Assembly: GCA_023475265.1 (NCBI GenBank)
Contig: JAMCWE010000241.1
Location: forward strand, 1 to 64,000
Reading direction: 5' to 3'
DNA: 64,000 nt
Source: Bacteroidota bacterium
Lineage (GTDB): Bacteria; Bacteroidota; Ignavibacteria; Ignavibacteriales; Ignavibacteriaceae
The notes under the pieces were generated by a model that made no database searches, was not told the origin of the DNA, and saw only the letters and a list, made by a program, of their open reading frames with translations. The position numbers were made by a program, and so were the translations under genes. This document shows positions 57,648-64,000 of this stretch, in pieces. Each line of letters opens with the position of its first letter. Within the stretch, counting starts at the first letter, position 1.

Positions 57648-57994
57648 TTCCGAAAATCGGAATCTCTCCTAACATCAAGTGCGAAATCTTATCCAAAATA
57701 TAACTTCTTATTTTCAAGTTTCTCTTCTAAATCTTCATTCCAAATGCATCACTAATTTTTTACTAATGTATAAACAATGTTTGAACCTGAAATAAATTTT
57801 ATTATTTTGATTTGTACCAATTTTACGTTGCGGCATGCGTAACCAGGTTTAAACTGAAACTTATATAAATCTTTTTCTTATTTACGTGATAAACTCTAAT
57901 AACTGAGTAGAGTTTTTATAATAGGATTTATTACAGTTGTCTTTTATATTATTGCGGAAATTTTCATTTATATCTAAATATTAAAAACATAATT

Positions 57995-59509
57995 ATGAAT
58001 ATCTTGCTTCTTTATCCGGAGATGCCTGATACTTTTTGGGCGATGAAGCACTTAATGAAAATAATTTCCAAAAAGTCCAGCTATCCGCCGCTTGGGCTGT
58101 TGACTATCTCCCGGCTTCTGCCTAATGACTGGGAAAAGAAGCTAGTTGACCTTAACGTAACCAATCTTAGCCCTGCAGATGTTGAGTGGGCGGATTACGT
58201 TTTTATATCGGCTATGAATGTGCAGGCTGAATATGCTAAGAAAGCTATTGAATACTGTAAAAAGTTCAATAAAAAAGTTGTGGCGGGCGGACCGTTATTC
58301 ACACATGAGTTTGAAAAATTTTCTGAAGTAGACCACTTCGTGTTAAATGAAGCTGAAATTACTCTCCCAATCTTTATTAAAGATATTACTGAAGGTAAAC
58401 CGCAGAGGTATTACACTACCGGGGAGTTTGCAGACGTAACACAATCTCCTTTGCCGGATTGGAATCTTATCGACTTAAATAAATATGCTTATGCAATTGT
58501 TCAGTACTCCAGAGGCTGTCCTTACCGGTGCGACTTCTGCGATGTAACGACTTTATTCGGAAGAAAGCCTAGAACAAAAACATCTAACCAGATAATAGAT
58601 GAATTAAACTTAATACTTGCTTCAGGTAATCCCGGAATGATCTTGTTTGCCGACGACAATCTGATAGGGAACAGAAGAGATCTAAAGAATAATCTGCTGC
58701 CCGCATTGATTGATTGGCGGAGGAGAAATAAAAATGCGCCGGGATTTGCAACACAGGTAACTATAAATCTTGCAGATGACGAAGAGATGATGAAATTAAT
58801 GATTGAAGCAGGCTTCAGGCATATCTTCGTTGGTATTGAGTCTGTTAGCGAAGAGAGTCTGGAGGATTGTAAAAAGACTCAGAACCTCAGAAGGGATCTG
58901 CTTGAAAACGTAAAGCTGCTTCAGCAGAAAGGCTATATTGTTACCGGCGGGTTTATTGTTGGATTTGATTCCGATAAAGAATCCATCTTCCAAGAGCAAA
59001 TCGAATTTATACAAAACAGCGGAATTGTAATGGCTACAGTAAATATATTAAAAGCTCCTCCCGGTACCGATTTAAATATAAAGCTGAAGCTTGAGGACAG
59101 GCTGATTGAGCCTTTTGATTTTGACGAAAATATGACTAACATTATTACCAAAATGGATAAGATGGTCTTATATAACGGGTATAAAAAAATTCTGGATAAT
59201 ATTTACAATCCTCAAAAAATATATAATCGCGCAAGCCAATTCTTGTCATACTACGGAAACCACAGAGCAGAAAACCCTATTAGGAAAGAATTCGCTTTTA
59301 ACGATTTGGTTACATTATTCAAGATTATTTATTTCTCAGGCATAATGGGAAAGGGGAGGCTCTATTTCTGGAGATTATTTATCAGAACAATCTTTGTCAA
59401 CAGAAAAAATATTGTTCATGCATTATTATTCGGAGCTTTGATATTTCAATTCCAAAGACTGCACGAAAAATTTATGTTAAGTTATTATCAGATTTCAGAA
59501 TCATTATAG
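57995..59509 (+). CDS. B12-binding domain radical SAM protein (DUF4070 type)
   Basis: A 504-residue protein with an N-terminal cobalamin-binding Rossmann domain (ILLLYPEMPDTFWAMKH, VVAGGPLFTHEF) and a radical SAM core, whose cluster motif CxxxCxxC is in SRGCPYRCDFCDVTTLFGRK. GIESVSEESLEDCKKTQN and GFIVGFDSDKESIFQEQ are core motifs, and the C-terminal helical region fits DUF4070. Such enzymes often methylate or rearrange lipids or secondary metabolites; the substrate is unknown. By eye, its codons are richer in G+C than the preceding genes. It stands alone between tRNA-Phe fragments, so horizontal acquisition is plausible. Confidence 0.85.
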   Translation: MNILLLYPEMPDTFWAMKHLMKIISKKSSYPPLGLLTISRLLPNDWEKKLVDLNVTNLSPADVEWADYVFISAMNVQAEYAKKAIEYCKKFNKKVVAGGPLFTHEFEKFSEVDHFVLNEAEITLPIFIKDITEGKPQRYYTTGEFADVTQSPLPDWNLIDLNKYAYAIVQYSRGCPYRCDFCDVTTLFGRKPRTKTSNQIIDELNLILASGNPGMILFADDNLIGNRRDLKNNLLPALIDWRRRNKNAPGFATQVTINLADDEEMMKLMIEAGFRHIFVGIESVSEESLEDCKKTQNLRRDLLENVKLLQQKGYIVTGGFIVGFDSDKESIFQEQIEFIQNSGIVMATVNILKAPPGTDLNIKLKLEDRLIEPFDFDENMTNIITKMDKMVLYNGYKKILDNIYNPQKIYNRASQFLSYYGNHRAENPIRKEFAFNDLVTLFKIIYFSGIMGKGRLYFWRLFIRTIFVNRKNIVHALLFGALIFQFQRLHEKFMLSYYQISESL

Positions 59510-59587
59510 TGCGTTCCTTTCTAAAAAAGTTCATTTATAGCTGGCATCAAGCAAAGAAGACCGGCTTACTCATCAGATAAAACCAAG

Positions 59588-59631
59588 TCCTTAGCTCAGC
59601 CGGTAAAGCAAATGACTGAAAATCCTTAATT
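59588..59631 (+). pseudogene. tRNA-Phe-like remnant (D-arm and anticodon arm)
   Basis: tagctcagccggtaaagc and actgaaaatcctt match the D-arm and anticodon arm of the intact tRNA-Phe (57456-57528) with few changes and in the same order and spacing. Acceptor and T-arms are missing, so it cannot form a functional tRNA. It lies 79 nt after the radical SAM gene and may mark the far side of a segment inserted next to tRNA-Phe. The rest of the 707-nt gap (59510-60216) has no convincing gene. Confidence 0.55.
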
Positions 59632-60030
59632 TGTGAAAATACTATCAAGCAAATGTTTGTCATTGATTTTTGAATAAAACAGAAGCTTAAACTTGCGGTT
59701 TATCTTTACAAAACTAGAGTTGTGCAACACCCTCCGTTAGGAGTGTAATATTATTAACTGCTCGATAAAACATAATATGATTAAAATTCCGGCAGGAGTG
59801 ATATATTAAATTTTATTATGTAGCGCTTTGATTTAATCTTGAAAATGGAATTGGGGGATTGAAACTTGCCTTTCTAAATAAAGCATTTGTATGCTCTATT
59901 GTTTTAACTTTTCTATCATAATAAAAATAATTTGGACATCATTGCTTATAAATATAAATCAACTATGTCTGCTTGATTAAAGAATAATAAATTTGGGCAG
60001 CCTATTTCAGGACAGGACATTTCTTCAATC

Positions 60031-60072
60031 GTCAATTGTCATTAGTCATTCTTCATTCTCCATTCCTCATTC
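60031..60072. repeat. Degenerate heptanucleotide tandem repeat
   Basis: Six 7-mers in register: gtcaatt, gtcatta, gtcattc, ttcattc, tccattc, ctcattc. Short 7-bp repeats of this type occur as intergenic elements in several bacteria. Similar GTCATT words are seen after phoU (11860-11890). No coding role. Confidence 0.5.
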
Positions 60073-60216
60073 TTTGGCTTGGAAGAAGTTAAATTTTATA
60101 AGCTTTGGATTTCAAATTTTATTATATTTAAACTGCTTGACAGACTGCCCCGCATATTATCGTTGTCCGCTAGGCAAAAAAAATAACATGCTCTTAATAT
60201 TTAAGGTGGTTGTAAT

Positions 60217-61383
60217 ATGGAAGAGGATAACACGGGCAAAAAGGGCGAAGGAGAATCATCAAACGAGGAAGGAAGAAAGCTTACCGAAGATGAAATCTTT
60301 GAATTGAAGACGAAAGAATGCCTCGACGAGATAAATAAAAATCTCAAATACATTGAAGAGTTCGAAAAGTACAGTCCCTATTCTTTAGATACTTTCAAGA
60401 CCAGATATGCAGCTGCAAAAGCAAATATAAGTCTGTATGGAAATAACTATCTGAAGCGTGAAGAAGAATATGCAATGCGTTACCGCGTAATGGCGGAGAA
60501 AAGATTTTGGGACATACAGCAGAAAAAGCTGTTCGACATGCAGTGTGAGTGGCGCGCCGAAGAAATAAAAATCCAGGAAGTTGTGGTCAGCCCGGAATTT
60601 GAATACTGGGGCGAGCATATAAGTCTTTGCCCTTTTATTTCTCCGGTTACTCAGCAGGAATTAGAATTGTACATGGAATTCATTTCATCTGTGCCCTATG
60701 ATGATAAAATTGAGTGGGTCGAAAACTGGCAGGACTATGATGAATTCTTGAGTTTTTCTAACGTGGAAAATAAGACGGAATGGGACAGCAGGGAATATCC
60801 TCTTTGGTATAAATTCCATGACTCCAGGACGAAGCAGAATTTCTTTCGAAACCTTCCCAATATCCGCGGAGAAAAAGAAAGTTTCTATATTAATAAGATG
60901 AGAGAGAAAAGAAGAAAAGAATGGGAGGAAAAAGAAAAGAATAATCCGGGTAAAAATGCCGATAACCGTCCATGGATGAATTCTTTTTATGAAAATTGCG
61001 AAAAGTTTATTGAGATGTTTGAAGATGCTAAATTATTGAAACTGCATAAAGCTAGAGACCGCTGGGAAGAACTGAATGATGACCGCGACCTAAATAATGC
61101 GAAAGAGACTCTTCAACTTGCGAGTGAGGCAGTAGAGATGGATTATAACGAAAACTGGCGGCAGGGAATAATCGATGCGGCTAACGGATATAGAAGAAAA
61201 AAAATACTTCAGGAACTTCCGAAGGTTTATAAGGATTATAAGTTCAGACTAAGTATCAGTCTGCCGTTCGAAGATACGCATGATCGGAAGTATGATATTG
61301 CATCCGTTAAAGTTGAACACTGGAAAGAAGATATTCTTGATGCAAGGGAAATTAACGACGAGCCCAGAGATTTTAATTTTTAG
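60217..61383 (+). CDS. Tandem paralogue family, member 1 (unknown function)
   Basis: A 388-residue soluble, highly charged protein with no signal peptide or membrane segment. Acidic/lysine-rich N-terminus, then conserved blocks shared by all four copies: KRFWDIQQKKLFDMQCEWRA (around 93-112), WGEHISLCPFISPVTQQELE, ENWQDYDEF, LPNIRGEKESFYI, WRQGIIDAANGYRRKKILQE, and C-terminal ILDAREINDEPRDFNF. AAGGTGG precedes the ATG by 7 nt. I do not recognise a family. It starts a head-to-tail array; the next copy begins 10 nt after the stop. Confidence 0.75.
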   Translation: MEEDNTGKKGEGESSNEEGRKLTEDEIFELKTKECLDEINKNLKYIEEFEKYSPYSLDTFKTRYAAAKANISLYGNNYLKREEEYAMRYRVMAEKRFWDIQQKKLFDMQCEWRAEEIKIQEVVVSPEFEYWGEHISLCPFISPVTQQELELYMEFISSVPYDDKIEWVENWQDYDEFLSFSNVENKTEWDSREYPLWYKFHDSRTKQNFFRNLPNIRGEKESFYINKMREKRRKEWEEKEKNNPGKNADNRPWMNSFYENCEKFIEMFEDAKLLKLHKARDRWEELNDDRDLNNAKETLQLASEAVEMDYNENWRQGIIDAANGYRRKKILQELPKVYKDYKFRLSISLPFEDTHDRKYDIASVKVEHWKEDILDAREINDEPRDFNF

Positions 61384-61426
61384 AAAGAGGAATATGGACG
61401 AAGATAAAAACAAAAACGAAAGCTAT
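61366..61426 (+). repeat. 61-bp direct repeat at paralogue junction, copy A
   Basis: Bases 61366-61426 cover the 3' end of member 1 and the RBS/start of member 2, and are identical to 63712-63772 at the member 3/4 junction. Such long identity, against the divergence elsewhere, points to recent duplication or gene conversion at the gene boundary. Confidence 0.8.
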
Positions 61427-62545
61427 TCCGAGAAGCTTGCAAGAGAAAAAAAAGAAAGAGAAGAAAAATTTGAAAAGCTGAAAGTAGATATATTAAATGA
61501 CTTAAAGACTAACCCTAAATTCATTCCATTCTTTGAACCGTTTAATAATATCTCGGTCGAAGATTTCAAATTGTATTATGCCAGAAGGAAAGCTGAGCTA
61601 ATTGTATACGGCAAATATGCGGTTGATGAAGAAGAAGAAAGCTGCTCAAGGTATTCCCAAATGGCCAGTGAAAAAATATGGGAGATACAACAGGAAAAAT
61701 TATTAAGGCTTAATTATAAATGGAATGCAGAGCTTATAAAGATTAAAGAAGTTGATATAACATGGGACTTTGATTTTTGGTCACTTCATATTGTAAGATG
61801 TCCTTTTATCCCGGCAATAACTCAGGAAGAATTTGATACATATATGGACTATATAAAATCAAGCTCGTTCGAAGAGATAAATTATGAGCCAGCGCTTTGG
61901 CAGAATATTCAGAACTATAAGTATCAATATTTATCCAGTGCAAAAGAGGAAGATTATGGAGATGGAACACCGTACTGGTACAGGTATTGTGAAAAGAATA
62001 AAGGCCTAGCGGAGCTTTACAACTTGCCAAGCTTGCGAAGCCAGAAAGAAGAATTTTATAGCAATCTTTATTACGAGGAACAAGAGAAAGGAAAAAAAAA
62101 GAAGAATATTGTGAAGGAAGATAAAGACGATAGACCGGACTTGAACGCTTATGATAACGAACAGTTTGAAGAATTCCTAAAGTTCTTTGAAGACAGCCGG
62201 CTTTTAAGGATACACAGAGCATTTGAAAAAGATAAAGAGCGGGACACAGACGGTGAACTTAATCAGGCCTTAAAAATTCTGCAGCCGGAACCTGCTAATA
62301 TCGAAATCCGGTATAATAAAGACTGGAGGCTGGGATTGATCGAGACCGCCAATGAATATCAGAAAAAAAGACTTATAGAAGAACTACCAAAGGCATACAA
62401 AAAATATTTGTTTAGGATAAATGCAGGGCTGGAGCTTGAAGAAAAAGATGATTCAGATACTTTGGATTATTCAAACGCCTTCCATAAAAAAATAATTTTG
62501 CACGGCAGAGTTCTGAATAACGAACCGGAAGATTTTAATTTTTAA
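61394..62545 (+). CDS. Tandem paralogue family, member 2 (unknown function)
   Basis: A 383-residue paralogue. The ATG at 61394 is chosen because it is preceded by AAAGAGG and gives the same MDEDKNKNES start as member 4; the frame is open further upstream but overlaps member 1. Shared blocks: KIWEIQQEKLLRLNYKWNAE, HIVRCPFIPAITQEEFDTYM, LPSLRSQKEEFYS, WRLGLIETANEYQKKRLIEE, LPKAYKKYLFRI, and terminal RVLNNEPEDFNF. It is the most divergent of the three complete copies in the middle region (DWQDY is lost, with ALWQNIQNY instead). Charged, soluble, no recognised domain. Confidence 0.75.
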   Translation: MDEDKNKNESYSEKLAREKKEREEKFEKLKVDILNDLKTNPKFIPFFEPFNNISVEDFKLYYARRKAELIVYGKYAVDEEEESCSRYSQMASEKIWEIQQEKLLRLNYKWNAELIKIKEVDITWDFDFWSLHIVRCPFIPAITQEEFDTYMDYIKSSSFEEINYEPALWQNIQNYKYQYLSSAKEEDYGDGTPYWYRYCEKNKGLAELYNLPSLRSQKEEFYSNLYYEEQEKGKKKKNIVKEDKDDRPDLNAYDNEQFEEFLKFFEDSRLLRIHRAFEKDKERDTDGELNQALKILQPEPANIEIRYNKDWRLGLIETANEYQKKRLIEELPKAYKKYLFRINAGLELEEKDDSDTLDYSNAFHKKIILHGRVLNNEPEDFNF

Positions 62546-62556
62546 GGATGATGGTT

Positions 62557-63729
62557 ATGAATGAAGATGAAAATAATAGAGTAAACATTAAAGCAGGTTC
62601 ATTAAAAGTTGTCAGCTTCGAAGATGAACAAAAGATAAAGTATGATAATTTGTACTCAAAGATTTTAGCGGAACTGAATACCGATTCTAAATACAAAATC
62701 TTTTTTGATAAATACAAGCCATCTGGAGTTGACGGCTTTAAGCAGCGCTTTGCTCACCGTAAGACACTTTATACTTTGCATGGAGAATACGATCTTCAAA
62801 GAGAGGATGAAATTGCATCTATGTACTATGATATTGCGTCGGAAAAGATCTGGGAAATACAGCAGCGCAAATTATTTGATCTGCAATGTAAATGGAGAGC
62901 GGAACAAATTGTAATTCCGGAAATAGATATAAGCCATACGTTTGAAAAATGGGGCGAACATATCAAAAACTGTCCCTTCCTTACATCAATTACACAAGAA
63001 GAATTCGATATGTACATGGCTTTCATTCAAATAAGCCCGTACGATGATATTTTTGAGCGGGTAGAAGATTGGCAGGATTATGAAGGATATAAAGAGTGGA
63101 ATTTTACCTGGGATAGATATGATTGCGTTGCGCCGGATATTCCCGAATGGTACCAATTTTACGAATCAAGAACCGGCATGGGAACTTTATATCTTCTTCC
63201 CGACATTCGCGGTGAGAAGGAGGAGTTTTATATTAGTCTTAAAAGAAAAAAGTGGAAACAAGAGTTTGAGGAGAAGAACAAAGAGAAACCGGAATTTAAA
63301 ACTAATGAGGCGCCGCTGCTGTTTTTCAATGAAGAAAATATTTTGAAGTTCATGGAGAAGTTTGAAAATCCGGAGCTATTTTATTATGAAAAGACAAACC
63401 AAAAATATGAAGATATTGAACATGACGAAGAATTTAAAAAAGCTATTTTAATATTGCAGACAGCGTGTGAACCAGTAGAAGTAGAAGATAATATTCACTG
63501 GCGGAGAGGGATAATTCAAGCTGCAAATGAATATACCAAAAAGAGGCTTATTGAAGAACTGCCGAAGGCATACGATAATTATCTATTACGAATTAAAAAC
63601 GGAATTTTCTTTAATGAGGAGGAGGAAATCCTGCGGGATAAGTGGCATTTTGATTTAGAGGAAATGATAAGAAATGATATTCTGGACGGGAGGGAAATTA
63701 ACGGCGAACAGAGAGATTTTAATTTTTAG
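62557..63729 (+). CDS. Tandem paralogue family, member 3 (unknown function)
   Basis: About 390 residues, starting at ATG 62557 (MNEDENNRVN) by analogy with the other copies; ATG codons at 62548 and 62551 are also possible starts, of which 62548 is in frame. It begins 11 nt after member 2. Shared blocks: KIWEIQQRKLFDLQCKWRAE, WGEHIKNCPFLTSITQEEFD, EDWQDYEGY, LPDIRGEKEEFYI, WRRGIIQAANEYTKKRLIEE and terminal ILDGREINGEQRDFNF. It is closest to member 1 in the middle region. No recognised domain. Confidence 0.75.
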   Translation: MNEDENNRVNIKAGSLKVVSFEDEQKIKYDNLYSKILAELNTDSKYKIFFDKYKPSGVDGFKQRFAHRKTLYTLHGEYDLQREDEIASMYYDIASEKIWEIQQRKLFDLQCKWRAEQIVIPEIDISHTFEKWGEHIKNCPFLTSITQEEFDMYMAFIQISPYDDIFERVEDWQDYEGYKEWNFTWDRYDCVAPDIPEWYQFYESRTGMGTLYLLPDIRGEKEEFYISLKRKKWKQEFEEKNKEKPEFKTNEAPLLFFNEENILKFMEKFENPELFYYEKTNQKYEDIEHDEEFKKAILILQTACEPVEVEDNIHWRRGIIQAANEYTKKRLIEELPKAYDNYLLRIKNGIFFNEEEEILRDKWHFDLEEMIRNDILDGREINGEQRDFNF

Positions 63730-63772
63730 AAAGAGGAATATGGACGAAGATAAAAACAAAAACGAAAGCTAT
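63712..63772 (+). repeat. 61-bp direct repeat at paralogue junction, copy B
   Basis: Identical to 61366-61426. It spans the last codons of member 3, the stop, the AAAGAGG site and the first codons of member 4. Confidence 0.8.
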
Positions 63773-64000
63773 GCTGAAAAGCGTGCAAGAGAAAGAAAAG
63801 AATGGGCGGAAAAGTTCAAAAGGCTTGAGTCTGAATTCTTATCTGATCTAAAAACTAATCCCCGCTATTCCAGTTTTTTTGAGCCGTACAAAAAATCAAG
63901 TGTAGACAGCTTTATTGAAAGTTATGCTCATCATAAAGCAAGGCTTTTAGTTTACAGCGACTATTGTCTCAGTAATGAAGAAGATTATATAACGAAATAT
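63740..64000 (+). CDS. Tandem paralogue family, member 4 (3'-truncated by window edge)
   Basis: ATG at 63740 starts MDEDKNKNESYAEKRARERK, and 87 codons are visible before the edge. It is nearly identical to member 2 over its first ~11 residues, then diverges (DLKTNPRYSSFFEPYKKSSV). RBS AAAGAGG is the same as for member 2. Remaining length and further copies are outside the window. Confidence 0.75.
   Translation, partial: MDEDKNKNESYAEKRARERKEWAEKFKRLESEFLSDLKTNPRYSSFFEPYKKSSVDSFIESYAHHKARLLVYSDYCLSNEEDYITKY

Noticed and set aside
59993-60307. 104-codon plus-strand frame upstream of the paralogue array
   Set aside because: It covers the heptamer repeat and overlaps member 1 in another frame, with low-complexity content.
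61806-62222. 138-codon minus-strand frame inside member 2
   Set aside because: Antisense shadow of a well-supported gene, with Cys/Ser/Leu-rich content and no RBS.

Overview
The window looks like a chromosomal segment of a low-GC, Gram-negative member of the Bacteroidetes/Chlorobi group, most likely Ignavibacteria-like. The evidence is two gingipain-like C25 proteins and a smaller protein with type IX secretion (T9SS) C-terminal domains, many Lol-type lipoproteins, a TAnnTTTG-like promoter, frequent TTG starts and an AT-rich background. The assignment is by pattern recognition only. Nearly everything up to about 57.5 kb is core or surface biology; from the tRNA-Phe gene at 57456 to the right edge the content looks accessory.

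Layout. 1-4.2 kb: the 3' part of a C25 peptidase gene, whose first ~125 nt do not fit the gene and may be an inversion or assembly junction, then a small T9SS cargo gene. 4.2-4.5 kb: a compact multi-hairpin element with terminal inverted repeats. 4.5-11.8 kb: an outer-membrane protein, then a phosphate-starvation locus (porin, pstS, pstC, pstA, pstB, phoU) headed by four TTAACA-type boxes at exact 11-bp spacing. 12.0-14.9 kb: tgt, yajC, ribBA, ending at a strong shared terminator. 14.9-19.3 kb (minus): DUF6263-like lipoprotein, NamZ-like muramidase, ndk, hicAB and a sucD with a lysine-rich tail. 19.6-22.5 kb: a KimA-like permease and a BsuPI-like lipoprotein. 22.6-27.7 kb (minus): a divergent PurC homologue, psd, pssA, purS, purQ, two tatA genes and gatA. 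27.8-30.8 kb (plus): ybaB, recR, two lipoproteins (one apparently starting at ATT) and ftsX.

30.9-47.1 kb is a co-oriented surface-polysaccharide locus: SLBB export protein, Wzz-like co-polymerase, UDP-xylose synthase-like SDR, flippase, glycosyltransferases, O-antigen ligase/polymerase, DegT aminotransferase, initiating sugar transferase, CapD-like dehydratase and Wzi. In its middle, between two glycosyltransferase genes, is a 534-nt non-coding stretch with about fourteen 10-bp AATT-R-Y-AATT palindromes at an exact 21-bp period. This is the most striking unexplained signal in the window. A 1910-residue C25 T9SS protein, glmS, a cyclic-2,3-diphosphoglycerate-synthetase-like GTPase and argF follow.

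After tRNA-Phe(GAA) come tRNA-derived fragments, a B12-binding radical SAM gene, repeat-rich non-coding DNA and then at least four tandem paralogues of an unrecognised ~385-residue soluble protein, running off the right edge. This tandem family and the 21-bp array are the best candidates for something undescribed.
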